Shown here one piece after another: positions 8,539 through 20,301 of a DNA stretch of 64,000 bases. Source of the DNA: Psychrobacter sp. NZS113 (GTDB taxonomy: Bacteria > Pseudomonadota > Gammaproteobacteria > Pseudomonadales > Moraxellaceae); contig NZ_JADYWL010000004.1 of assembly GCF_015864825.1 (NCBI RefSeq), positions 62,001 through 126,000 on the forward strand. Direction: 5' to 3'. Below the pieces are notes generated by a model. The model worked only from the letters and a program-made list of their open reading frames with translations, made no database searches and had not been told where the DNA came from. Every line of letters starts with the position of its first letter. Position 1 is the first letter of the stretch. The position numbers and the translations under genes are program-made.

Positions 8539-9689
8539 TTAGCTATAACTGTCATCAGATGAGTCACGTTTTGGCTGAATCCCAATCATGTCTGAAAGAT
8601 TAGCAAGCTGGTCTTCATTTTTGATGATATGTGTGAGCCATTGATCTAGTGGCATATCAGCCCAATTAATCGCCCGTCCGAGTAAAAATGTCACTGGACT
8701 GTGCGGCTCATTGGTCGCAAAGTAGTCTTGGATTTGACCTAATAACTTAAGCGCTTGCCGGCGATTGCTTTGATGATCGCGATTGTTCGGATTAAAGCTG
8801 GTTGATGCGCTTGTTTTTGCGCCAGTTACTTGTCCATCATTTAGCACTGCATTCTCAGTAGAAAAACCTTCTTCCATATCGTCAATACCTTCTTGACTAT
8901 TACTGTCTACCATATCAGCCTGCTCTGGTATCAATGAGTGCAGGTGTTGCTTCAGTCCAGCCAACAGCTCTGTCACTGGCGCGAAGACAGGCGCATCGAT
9001 ACCCATGAGATCATTAAGCTGGTCAGATAATGCTTGCCACTGCTCAGTAACGGTACTCAGAGTCGTCATCAATGCGCGTTGCCATGATTCGCTACTGCTT
9101 TTGATGGCTTGGTTATAATCACTCAGCGTCAATTGGCTGGACGATTCGCTATCAGGATTTTGCTGACGCTGCTTGTCATGGTCACGAGCGGTTAGATAAT
9201 AGTTATAATTATATTTTTCTGTCTTTGTATCAGAGAGTGATAGCTGTTTTAGGTCATCAGTGAGCGCTTTTACAAACCATGACAATAGCCCTGCCCTAAT
9301 ATCCATGCTGTCTTCTTCACCATCTAATGGTGGATACATGGTGAGCCAGTATTCGTCATTGAATGCTTGCAATACGCTTAGCCCATGACTAATACCTGCC
9401 AGATGATCTGTATGACTCAAGGCATCAACGTACCAAAGCGCCAACTTCATGTCCTTACTAGTATGGCTCAGCAACTCTGCACATTGGTTTTTGACAAAAT
9501 CCCAATCAGCGACTTTTAATTCAGTGACCCAGTTGCCTTGTGCCAGCATTGGATCGTCCTCTTGACGAGCAGCAACGATGGCATCAATACGTAAATCAAA
9601 AGTCAGGTCTTCGCCGACACCATGATGACTGCCATCAATAGGAGCGATAAGGGCATCTATATTGGTGGCTAAAGAGTTATCAGTGTTCA

Positions 9690-9690
<1 letters not shown>
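8539..9690 (-). CDS. tssA: T6SS assembly protein TssA
   Basis: 383 residues with an N-terminal ImpA-type domain (about 10-150: DLTFDLRID, WVTELKVADWDFVKNQCAE, LSVLQAFNDEYW, YPPLDGEED). TssA coordinates baseplate and tail-tube polymerisation in the cytoplasm. The C-terminal region (LLGQIQDYFATNEPHSPVTFLLGRAINWADMPL) matches the short-form TssA end. An acidic linker near residues 255-300 separates the halves. Its ATG overlaps the stop codon of clpV by one base (TAATG), pointing to translational coupling. vgrG1 follows downstream. Confidence 0.93.
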
Positions 9691-12635
<2,945 letters not shown>

Positions 12636-12784
12636 AAACCTTTTCCTTTGGCATTCTGATTAGACTTAACATTATTTTTATAAAACTGACGTATAAAACT
12701 TAGCGCGACTTCTTATAATCACTAGTGAACAGACCGTTTTTAGCCCATTTACCGTTTAGGGTTCAGACTGACGACATACCCTAG

Positions 12785-13825
12785 CTATTGAATAGGCAAC
12801 ACATAGCGAGTGTCGTCATGATGCTGTGTCGCAGGCTGAGATACCAAAAACCCGCCTCGCCCTAAGCCACCAAAACTGCTTTCTGATAATGACAGAGGGG
12901 TGATATATTTCTTGTCTAATTCTAGCTGCATTTCAACGGCAAGACAGACGCCGCACCATTTCCGAATAAAGTCAATAATGACTCGATACATATCACCGGC
13001 TGGCAACAATCTCAAATAACGCTTAGCATCCAACTGGTGAAATACGATTCTAATTTTGCTATCGAACTGTACGACGCGCGCACCGCAAAATGCAGATAAG
13101 CCGAGTGCCGCATGTTGTCCACCAAGTGCGGTCTGCTCACTAGCTGGCAAGTCAAACCATTCTGGTACGAACTGCTCGACACTGACCGTGCTATCCAAAA
13201 AATGCGACAGTACATGTGCTAACTGATCAGCGGTCAGGCGTCCTGGGGCAATCATGCCAGCATAGGCAATCAAGCTATCGATCGCCGTTAGCTTTTTCGG
13301 CTGACGTGCCAGCGCCCGCAAGCTCAGCAGATAACTGTCTTTTTTATTGTTTATCTCATACTGTAATGGCAAGTTATAAAACCAGCTCGCTTGCACATAT
13401 AAATCTGTCAAACGATGGTTGAATAAATCCAGAAAGGCTGGTGCTGCTTTATCCTTTGCATGATTGACTCGCGATGCCAGATGGTCGGTATACATCGCCG
13501 GCAAAGCTGATAATGGCCCTGTCAGTCCAATAACTGCTGGGCAAACCTCTATCTGCCTGGCCTTTAATGAACTGGCCTTTGTTTGACCATCCTTTACTGA
13601 ACTACCACTGCCTCCCATATTGTCTTGGACAATAAGCGACATTGACTCAATTTCTGCTTGTGGATACGCTAACGACAGTGAGGCACGGTAGCGCACCTCA
13701 ATAGGCGCATATCCCATACTGACTTCATGCTGAACTAAACGCAGCGCTTGCAATAACTCATAGGATTGCGGCGCTGCCATTAAATCCGTTAAATAAGAGG
13801 ACTGAGACCGCTGCGTGGTTGGCAT
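12785..13825 (-). CDS. tssG: T6SS baseplate protein TssG
   Basis: 346 residues of the TssG (VasB/DUF1305) family, with the N-terminal YELLQALRLVQHE signature and the later FLDLFNHRLTDLYVQASWFYNLP and FCGARVVQFDSKIRI regions. TssG joins TssE, TssF and TssK in the baseplate wedge. The start lies inside tssF (37-bp overlap, different frame), so the two are probably translationally coupled. About 150 bases without a gene separate it from clpV downstream. Confidence 0.93.
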   Translation of the reverse strand: MPTTQRSQSSYLTDLMAAPQSYELLQALRLVQHEVSMGYAPIEVRYRASLSLAYPQAEIESMSLIVQDNMGGSGSSVKDGQTKASSLKARQIEVCPAVIGLTGPLSALPAMYTDHLASRVNHAKDKAAPAFLDLFNHRLTDLYVQASWFYNLPLQYEINNKKDSYLLSLRALARQPKKLTAIDSLIAYAGMIAPGRLTADQLAHVLSHFLDSTVSVEQFVPEWFDLPASEQTALGGQHAALGLSAFCGARVVQFDSKIRIVFHQLDAKRYLRLLPAGDMYRVIIDFIRKWCGVCLAVEMQLELDKKYITPLSLSESSFGGLGRGGFLVSQPATQHHDDTRYVLPIQ

Positions 13826-15612
13826 CTGTATATCTCCTCTTTAGTAACGGCATCACTAATGGCAACCTCTACGAAGCTATTTAAGCTGGCGTGATAGCCA
13901 AAAACATGAGCCAATAAGTTGGCAAACTGGCGAATACTGACGCCAGCAAAATTATTTTGATTGATTTGAATATTGATCAGCGTACCGCGCACAAACCCAG
14001 GTTGTGGCAAGCGCTGAATACGTCTCGCCTCAATACTGGTCTCGACAGAGACAATACCCTCAACCAACAACTTATTAGATGCAGACTGCGTAATATCATA
14101 CAGCGACAGATACTCTTTCATCAGCTCCGCATCTTGGGCCGCCAATGATAAAAAGTTCAGACTAATCAGCGATATCAAACGCCAACGCTCTTCTCCTGTG
14201 TATTCAAACCGTGCCGTTCTGGTTGGCTGCTTCAATAATGACAGACTACTGAACCCCGACATCCCTTCACTAAACAAATCACCACGGCTTTGGCCGAATA
14301 CCACTTGGGCGGGCAAATCTCTATTGGTACATAACAAAGACGCACTCATGCTCACCGCACCTGACAAGTCTTCACGGTTTTTTTCTACAAACATAATCTG
14401 ATATTCAAAACCCTGCTTAAACTCGGCCATGTCTTTATCACGTTTGATATGATAATAACGACCTTCATCTTGCTGCTCGTAATGATTGAGCGCATAAAAC
14501 GGATGGTACTCACGTTGTATCAGACGATTGTCGCTTTGTTTGGACTCTATGACTTTTTTTACCTCATAGATTTCATGTTGAAAGAGCGCACGGGTATCGG
14601 GTACCAAATCGTAATAGACAGAACGATGGGTTACTTGGATAGGCTTGGCAGCAGCTTTGAATAGATTGACAACAGGCGTGCAAAACAACTTGATACTGCT
14701 AGCGCTTAACTGCTGCAAGTTTTTTAAACGGATGGTGTTTTTTTTATCAAACTTAAAATAACAGCGAATCTCAAAGCCATTACTATCGATTTTCAAATTT
14801 GGACAAGCACGGCCAAGATTCAGGCGTAAAAAATTGAATTTTTCGGGAAAATAAAAGTACTCTTTTAATAACGCAGAGGCCGCGTTACTCACACGGTGAC
14901 TGGGCAGAATCTGCTGCTCAGGATCGAAGCCTATAATCTCAAATGGACTGCCGGTTATCTTATTAATCTGCCTACCATGAAGATGCGTTTGCTTGACATC
15001 ACACCATAACAAGTCCCATAGACTCGTGCCCTGACTGGCATCCTCATCTATATATAAGTCTAGCGAATGATTTAATAATGCCTGATAGTCAAAGCTTGGA
15101 TTCAATGCTTTAAACTTAATACTGATACAACCATTCAATAGACCATGCTGATTGTCGTATATTTCTTGGCGCGTCTCAAAGCTGACGCTATCTATTTCTA
15201 GGGGTAGCAACGTCACGTCTTGGGTTGACTGAAACTGGCAAGGCGTACCGTTTATTTTTTGAGTGGCAAACGTACTTTGTTTAGGTGCTACAACGACTTC
15301 ACTCATCGCATTGCCCTGCACGCCTAAATTGAACTGTGCGATAGAAACGGATGGAAAAGGCTTGAGATAATCAGGATAAACGACTTCTAATAGTGACTCA
15401 GTAAAATCAGAGTACGAGTCATCTAGTTTCTTATTGATACGCGCGCTAATCAACGAAAAAGACTGTATTAATCGCTCAATATGAGGATCATCTACCGTGT
15501 CATGACCCATCAGTAGCCGATTGGCAATTTTTGGGTACTTTTTGGCAAACTCTTTTGACTGTTTATTAAACAGGCTAAGCTCATGCTCAAAATAAGGAAG
15601 TAGACTGTCCAT
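13789..15612 (-). CDS. tssF: T6SS baseplate protein TssF
   Basis: 607 residues of the TssF (VasA/DUF879) family, starting MDSLLPYFEHELSLFNK and containing the family words FAKKYPKIANRLLMG, DPHIERLIQSFSLISARI and LLEVVYPDYLKPFPS. Its length fits the family. TssF pairs with TssG in the wedge that builds the T6SS baseplate under the inner-membrane complex. It sits between tssE and tssG in the usual order. Confidence 0.95.
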   Translation of the reverse strand: MDSLLPYFEHELSLFNKQSKEFAKKYPKIANRLLMGHDTVDDPHIERLIQSFSLISARINKKLDDSYSDFTESLLEVVYPDYLKPFPSVSIAQFNLGVQGNAMSEVVVAPKQSTFATQKINGTPCQFQSTQDVTLLPLEIDSVSFETRQEIYDNQHGLLNGCISIKFKALNPSFDYQALLNHSLDLYIDEDASQGTSLWDLLWCDVKQTHLHGRQINKITGSPFEIIGFDPEQQILPSHRVSNAASALLKEYFYFPEKFNFLRLNLGRACPNLKIDSNGFEIRCYFKFDKKNTIRLKNLQQLSASSIKLFCTPVVNLFKAAAKPIQVTHRSVYYDLVPDTRALFQHEIYEVKKVIESKQSDNRLIQREYHPFYALNHYEQQDEGRYYHIKRDKDMAEFKQGFEYQIMFVEKNREDLSGAVSMSASLLCTNRDLPAQVVFGQSRGDLFSEGMSGFSSLSLLKQPTRTARFEYTGEERWRLISLISLNFLSLAAQDAELMKEYLSLYDITQSASNKLLVEGIVSVETSIEARRIQRLPQPGFVRGTLINIQINQNNFAGVSIRQFANLLAHVFGYHASLNSFVEVAISDAVTKEEIYRCQPRSGLSPLI

Positions 15613-15666
15613 GAGGCCTCAATATGATTAGCGCCGCTAACGGTGTTAGCTGAGCATAGATATGGG

Positions 15667-16158
15667 TTATTTTATTAAGTAACGTTGAGAGCTTGGCTCA
15701 AAGAATGCATCAAAACTGACCAGCTCTTGTGCTGGATAAACCTTTAATAACGCTTCAATAGAAAAACACAGCTGATTGACATCAACAGCGCCAATATCTA
15801 ACGATACTCGAACGTTTCTTAGTCGGGTGTCTTGTTGTTCGACAGTGGTTGCGATTTGTCGACAGATATAATCACAGTCGGTAGGATTGGCACTACTGAG
15901 CCCCACAAAATCCAAGATGCCAAAATTTAATATCGATGAGCGCACATGCTGATACTCTTGCAGCTTATTAGACACCACGCAGCGCGTATTTAATAAAGCT
16001 TCAAGGTCTCGTGCAACAGAGGACTTTAACTCTTCAATGTTGAGACGACGAACCACGAGCTCATGCGACAAATGGCGGGGCTGATCATCAAATAACTGTT
16101 CAAACAAATTTGGACGAAAGCCGATTTCTTTGTTAGAGACGTTAGTGGCATAATTCAT
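15667..16158 (-). CDS. tssE: T6SS baseplate protein TssE (gp25-like)
   Basis: 163 residues from the ATG at 16158. It shows the gp25/TssE pattern of phage-type baseplate lysozyme-like proteins: FRPNLFEQLFDDQPRH, ARDLEALLNTRC, and SILNFGILDFVGLSS. TssE helps start sheath assembly. A longer frame begins at TTG 16188, but that codon lies in the terminator hairpin after hcp; ATG 16158 has an AGGA word upstream at loose spacing. It is separated from hcp by the hairpin and followed by tssF. Confidence 0.9.
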   Translation of the reverse strand: MNYATNVSNKEIGFRPNLFEQLFDDQPRHLSHELVVRRLNIEELKSSVARDLEALLNTRCVVSNKLQEYQHVRSSILNFGILDFVGLSSANPTDCDYICRQIATTVEQQDTRLRNVRVSLDIGAVDVNQLCFSIEALLKVYPAQELVSFDAFFEPSSQRYLIK

Positions 16159-16185
16159 TGATATAATCATTCCTATTTTAAAAAA

Positions 16186-16221
16186 CAAAAAAGAAAGGCC
16201 TAGATATAAACCTTTCTTTTT
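16186..16221 (-). terminator. Intrinsic terminator between hcp and tssE
   Basis: An inverted repeat (16191-16198 with 16211-16218, extended by A/T pairs) sits just after the hcp stop in the minus-strand direction. It is followed on that strand by a run of T. It would let only part of the transcription that makes hcp continue into tssE-tssF-tssG. Confidence 0.7.
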
Positions 16222-16259
16222 CGGTACGATACAATAGATGACACCTGATACAACCTAAC

Positions 16260-16763
16260 TTAAGCTGTATACGTAGCAGTATTATTAGCTAGTGACCATT
16301 TCTTAGTCACAGCACCTTTAGCAGTACCATCGATATCTTGCTGGGTATAAGTCCATTCAACAGCTGCATACTTGATACCGACTTTTTCGATTGGCACGCC
16401 TTCAGAGCGTACTGTTGGCTCAACACTTGCGATCAGCGCATGCTTGAGTTTTACTTCAAGATATTTAACACGTTTGTCACCGTTGGCACGATAGAAATCA
16501 ATTTGAATCTCATCGAAAGTGTAACCAGCAGAACACGCTTCCCATAGCTTAGGACTGGTCGAGTCCAAGTCTTTCATAAACGTCATGTCAGCATGCTCAC
16601 AACGCTCAGAAGTATGACCACCAACGCTACTTGCTGTCGCTGATTTTGGCTGACGGATCAAATGATCCCAAGTATTTACTTCAAGCCAACCTTTATGCTC
16701 GCTATCACGAGACTCGCCATCAATTTTATATTTACCACGGAACTGAATATAAATATCTTTCAT
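16260..16763 (-). CDS. hcp: T6SS tube protein Hcp (TssD)
   Basis: 167 residues of the Hcp family, starting MKDIYIQFRGKYKIDGESRD and containing HKGWLEVNTWDH and FTYDEIQ-like text (GYTFDEIQIDFYRANGD). Hexameric rings of Hcp stack to form the inner tube that VgrG caps. An AGG-type ribosome binding site precedes the ATG at good spacing. A terminator-like hairpin lies right downstream, fitting the need for far more Hcp than baseplate protein. Confidence 0.96.
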   Translation of the reverse strand: MKDIYIQFRGKYKIDGESRDSEHKGWLEVNTWDHLIRQPKSATASSVGGHTSERCEHADMTFMKDLDSTSPKLWEACSAGYTFDEIQIDFYRANGDKRVKYLEVKLKHALIASVEPTVRSEGVPIEKVGIKYAAVEWTYTQQDIDGTAKGAVTKKWSLANNTATYTA

Positions 16764-16815
16764 ATCTCATACCTTTTTTAAAAATTTAAATTTAACGTTA
16801 GTTTTTAATAAACGA

Positions 16816-18306
16816 TTAGCTGTTGCTAGACTGCGGCAACTGAGTCACCAGACGCAAAGAAACAGATAATTCGTCAAGCTGAAAGTGTGGTCTCAAAAAG
16901 ACCACCGACTTGTAGACACCAGGCTTACCCGGCACTTCTACAACTTGTACAGAAGCTTCGCGCAGTGGGTACTGGGCTTTTGCTTCTTGTGAGGCTCCGT
17001 CATCTAGCAAGACATAACGAGAAATCCAGTCATTCAAAAACGTCTCAACATTACCAGGTGCTAAGAAACTACCAACCTTATCGCGCATCATCGCTTTTAG
17101 ATAATGAGCAATACGTGACACGGCCATAATGTACTGAATCTGCGTTGATAGCGCAGCATTGGCATTGGCATCATCGTTTTGATAAGTTTTGGCTTTTTGT
17201 ACTGACTGCGCCCCAAAAAAAGCGGCATAATTGGTATTTTTGCAATGAACTAGTGGGATAAATCCTAAGTCACTGAGTTCTTTTTCACGGCGATCCGTAA
17301 TAGATATCTCAGTTGGACACTTGAGTGCCAAATCCCCTTCATCTGTCTTAAAGGTATGGACAGGTAAACCTTCAACCAGACCACCGCCCTCAACACCGCG
17401 AATAGCAGCACACCAACGGTAATCAGAAAAAGCAGCTGTCAAGCGTGACGCAAATGCATACGCCGCGTTTACCCATAGATAATCACTATGATCGCTACCT
17501 GACACGTCTTCGGTAAAGTTGAACCCTTCAACCACTGTGCCGTCTTTAGGATCATAAGGCAGACGCCCTAAAAACCTAGGCGCAGTCAATGCTACATAAC
17601 GGGCATCTTCTGACTGTCTAAAGGCGCGCCAACGTATATATTCAGCGGTCTCAAATATCTTCGATAGATCACGAGGACGACCGATATCGGTGAACGAATC
17701 TAGACCAAACATCTCAGCAGATGCTGCTGATACGAAAGGCGCATGAGCCGCAGCAGCGACATGAGACAGTTGCTCGAGTAGATACATGTCTGAATTTTGA
17801 CGAGTGAACTCAAAATCGCCAACAATGGCAGCATAAGGTTCACCACCAAAGCTACCAAACTCTTCTTCATAGATTTTTTTGAACAAAGTACTTTGGTCAA
17901 AATCAATTGAAGACTGAAAATCTTTGGTCAGCTCACGTTTGGTAGTATTCATCATGCGAATTTTCAGCATAGATTCTGATGGCGTTTGACTACACAAGTA
18001 ATGTAGACCGCGCCAGCTAGACTCTAGCTTTTGAAATTCAGGTGCATGCATGACAGTTGTCAATTGCTTAGATATCAATGCGTCAATTTGCGCAATACGA
18101 GCATCAATTGAGGCTGCTAAATTATCTGATAGCGTCACCGTACCTTGCATGACTTCATTGGCCAGCTCTGCAATTTGTGACTTCGCACGATTTTTTTCGT
18201 CATCGGACTTGGCAACGTTACTTTTATTGACGATTTCTTCGAGTAGGTCGTAGTTTTCACTACTGACTGAATCCGCTGCTATATTCTGCTGGGCTTGGGC
18301 ACTCAT
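16816..18306 (-). CDS. tssC: T6SS contractile sheath large subunit TssC
   Basis: 496 residues of the TssC/VipB family, with the words WRGLHYLC, FGGEPYAAIVGDFEF, PRFLGRLPYDP, FKTDEGDLALKCPTEI and the C-terminal RLVTQLP. With TssB it forms the cogwheel sheath whose contraction drives the tube out. The start is 3 bases after the tssB stop, so the two are cotranslated. Length and motif order are normal. Confidence 0.96.
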   Translation of the reverse strand: MSAQAQQNIAADSVSSENYDLLEEIVNKSNVAKSDDEKNRAKSQIAELANEVMQGTVTLSDNLAASIDARIAQIDALISKQLTTVMHAPEFQKLESSWRGLHYLCSQTPSESMLKIRMMNTTKRELTKDFQSSIDFDQSTLFKKIYEEEFGSFGGEPYAAIVGDFEFTRQNSDMYLLEQLSHVAAAAHAPFVSAASAEMFGLDSFTDIGRPRDLSKIFETAEYIRWRAFRQSEDARYVALTAPRFLGRLPYDPKDGTVVEGFNFTEDVSGSDHSDYLWVNAAYAFASRLTAAFSDYRWCAAIRGVEGGGLVEGLPVHTFKTDEGDLALKCPTEISITDRREKELSDLGFIPLVHCKNTNYAAFFGAQSVQKAKTYQNDDANANAALSTQIQYIMAVSRIAHYLKAMMRDKVGSFLAPGNVETFLNDWISRYVLLDDGASQEAKAQYPLREASVQVVEVPGKPGVYKSVVFLRPHFQLDELSVSLRLVTQLPQSSNS

Positions 18307-18309
18307 CGA

Positions 18310-18822
18310 TTAATCCTCACCGTCAATTTGGTTTTGTTCTGCCATTTTTTTGACTTGCTCAGTGTTTTTGAGCACATCCTCTAACAAATCTTCGAGTTTT
18401 TCATTGGCTGATATCTTGTTACGCAGATCTGCTAAGCGATCTCGTGCTTGTACCAATTGTTTTAATGGCTCAATCTGATCAGCAACCGCTTCTGGACGAA
18501 AGTCATCGATGCTATTGAATGCCAAGTCAACGGCAAACTCGCCACCCTTATCACTCAAATCATTGCTGACACGGAATGTCGCACGTGGTGCTAAGCCTGA
18601 CATCACCTCGTCAAAGGTATCCAAATCCACTTCAACGAACTTTTTGTCTTTAAAGCGAGGCTGCTCAAGTTTAGAATCTCCCGAAAACTCTCCCAGCACA
18701 CCGACGACGAAAGGAATCTCTTTCGTTTCGATTGCATCACCAACTTCGACGTCATAGGTAAGATGTACACGAGGAGCACGTACTTTTGCGAGTTTCTTTT
18801 GCACACTGTCTTGCTTTGCCAT
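18310..18822 (-). CDS. tssB: T6SS contractile sheath small subunit TssB
   Basis: 170 residues of the TssB/VipA family: VHLTYDVEVGDAIETKEIPFVVGVLGEFSG, FVEVDLDTFDEVMSGLAPR and a C-terminal helical region with acidic and basic runs. It forms heterodimers with TssC, and its helix is what ClpV recognises through TssC. A GAGG ribosome binding site lies about 9 bases before the ATG. The next gene downstream is tssC. Confidence 0.95.
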   Translation of the reverse strand: MAKQDSVQKKLAKVRAPRVHLTYDVEVGDAIETKEIPFVVGVLGEFSGDSKLEQPRFKDKKFVEVDLDTFDEVMSGLAPRATFRVSNDLSDKGGEFAVDLAFNSIDDFRPEAVADQIEPLKQLVQARDRLADLRNKISANEKLEDLLEDVLKNTEQVKKMAEQNQIDGED

Positions 18823-18849
18823 AATTAATTACCTCAGCATTTTTTGGTT

Positions 18850-19557
18850 TTAACGCAATATACTAAATGGATCAGTAGATACAGGAGTGTTGCTTCTAGG
18901 AGATGATGTTTGTGCCGGCTTAGTAACAGGCTTGACGTAAGTTGTTTTTGGTTTCACGACTGTTTTTTTCTTAACAGAAGCAGCTGATTTTTTTGTACTG
19001 CTTGCTTTTCTAGGGACGTTACGCCTGATAACTTTCGGTGGTTTTGGCAAAGACTCATCGTAATTAAATCCGTAAACATCACCAGCTATCTTACTTAAGG
19101 CGTGCTGGTACTCTGTTTTAGACGCCGCATCCACATTATTTAAGTAGCCTGACTGCAATTGCTTTTGCGCGATGATGGCACTGCTATTCAGCAAAATATT
19201 TTTGAGCTCAGCAGTGCTTTGACCTCGATCCATTGCCTCACTAGCGGCATAAACGGCATAATCATGATAGCCGTTGTTATAATAAATCTGCGCCAAAATA
19301 TCCCATGCCAAAGCGTCATTAGGATTGACAGCCAGTCTTTGATTCAAATCTGCAATCAGTTGATGTAGCTCAGGTGATTGGGCATTCGCATTTTTGAGTG
19401 TGGCGAATTGATTGGTAATGCTAGAACCAGGATCTCTTTCTTGAATCACCAATTCACTATGCGCTGCACTCATCGCGGAACCCATGACTAACAAACCCGC
19501 CAAGAGTGCTTTCGGTAGCGTAAAGCTGACGTTAATACTACGTTGGATACTGGTCAT
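18850..19557 (-). CDS. Exported TPR-like protein at the head of the T6SS operon
   Basis: About 235 residues from ATG 19557. A signal peptide ends near AHS. Next comes a TPR-like part (LNQRLAVNPNDALAWDILAQIYYNNGYHDYAVYAASEAMDRG), and last a Lys/Pro/Thr-rich tail with repeated VKPKT/VKPVT words that may run along or through peptidoglycan. Upstream in-frame starts (ATG 19599, TTG 19635) cannot be excluded, as none has a strong ribosome binding site. Together with the preceding lipoprotein it may do a periplasmic job for the T6SS like the accessory proteins of Acinetobacter systems. That role is inferred from position. Confidence 0.7.
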   Translation of the reverse strand: MTSIQRSINVSFTLPKALLAGLLVMGSAMSAAHSELVIQERDPGSSITNQFATLKNANAQSPELHQLIADLNQRLAVNPNDALAWDILAQIYYNNGYHDYAVYAASEAMDRGQSTAELKNILLNSSAIIAQKQLQSGYLNNVDAASKTEYQHALSKIAGDVYGFNYDESLPKPPKVIRRNVPRKASSTKKSAASVKKKTVVKPKTTYVKPVTKPAQTSSPRSNTPVSTDPFSILR

Positions 19558-19662
19558 TGTAAGTCGGTGCTCGTCATTATTAGTATTGGATGGGTACATT
19601 ACTGCTTTAGGTGTATTTACACTAAATATTGCCAATCAAACCAAAGGATTTAATTAGAAGCT

Positions 19663-20103
19663 CTAATTAGTGGATTGGATCATGGTCGTGATATTGGTTA
19701 ACTTGTCTTTCAACATGTCTTTATCATCGCTATCCATTAATGCATCGTTGTGATAAGCACTGATACTGCCCTCTGTCACCTTAATAGATGAGAGCATCGC
19801 AATTTGACGCGCTTCAACCGCTTGATTATCGATAGCAAGAGCTTCATTAGCAGCTCTGAGTGCTCGTGCGTATTTTTTTGAATCATAGTTAGTTTTAGCA
19901 ATGGTCATCCATGCTTCAAAATCGCGTTGCACAGTGTTGGGACCAGACAAATAGACAAGTGATGGTGCACTCAATGCTTTAACACTTGCACTTGCACTCT
20001 TTTTTTCACCAGTCGTGTTACAACCAGTTATCAATACAGAAGCGCTCACCACTACGGAGAGCAAGCCCATCTTTGTTAGATTGGTACAATAAATAGGGTT
20101 CAT
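19663..20103 (-). CDS. TPR-like lipoprotein, first gene of the T6SS operon
   Basis: 146 residues. A hydrophobic stretch ends in a lipobox (LITGC, Cys about 28), followed by a short helical repeat (FEAWMTIAKTNYDSKKYARALRAANEALAID) of TPR type. It shows none of the TssJ features I know, so I do not call it TssJ. It is the first gene of the minus-strand T6SS operon, divergent from vgrG2, and ends 28 bases from the next gene's longest frame. Acinetobacter-type T6SS clusters lack a clear tssJ, and a lipoprotein here might take its place; this is speculation. Confidence 0.68.
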   Translation of the reverse strand: MNPIYCTNLTKMGLLSVVVSASVLITGCNTTGEKKSASASVKALSAPSLVYLSGPNTVQRDFEAWMTIAKTNYDSKKYARALRAANEALAIDNQAVEARQIAMLSSIKVTEGSISAYHNDALMDSDDKDMLKDKLTNITTMIQSTN

Positions 20104-20194
20104 AAGTGCAGTATCATCACTAAAAGCGTCAAAACAAAGTCTGACTAAAGTTTGTTAAGTATAATATATTCGGTGAGATTGATTATACATACAC

Positions 20195-20222
20195 TTGACA
20201 ATATTTCAATAAACTCTATACT
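20195..20222 (+). promoter_or_regulatory. Sigma-70-like promoter for vgrG2
   Basis: TTGACA at 20195-20200 and TATACT at 20217-20222 with a 16-bp spacer. It lies inside the N-terminal extension that a TTG start at 20152 would give, and 80 bases before the ATG at 20302. That supports the later start. Confidence 0.6.
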
Positions 20223-20301
20223 TTTATTGGTAAATAATTCAGTAACAATCCAATTCGGGCCATTCCCTTGGTATAAAGCCAGTAGTAACGGTACCCCTCT
20301 C

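Noticed and set aside
19663..20103. TssJ as the name for the first lipoprotein of the T6SS operon
   Set aside because: The lipobox fits, but the mature part is helical and TPR-like, not the beta-sandwich of TssJ.
20152..20301. N-terminal extension of VgrG2 from a TTG codon
   Set aside because: The translation is unlike VgrG, and a promoter lies inside it.
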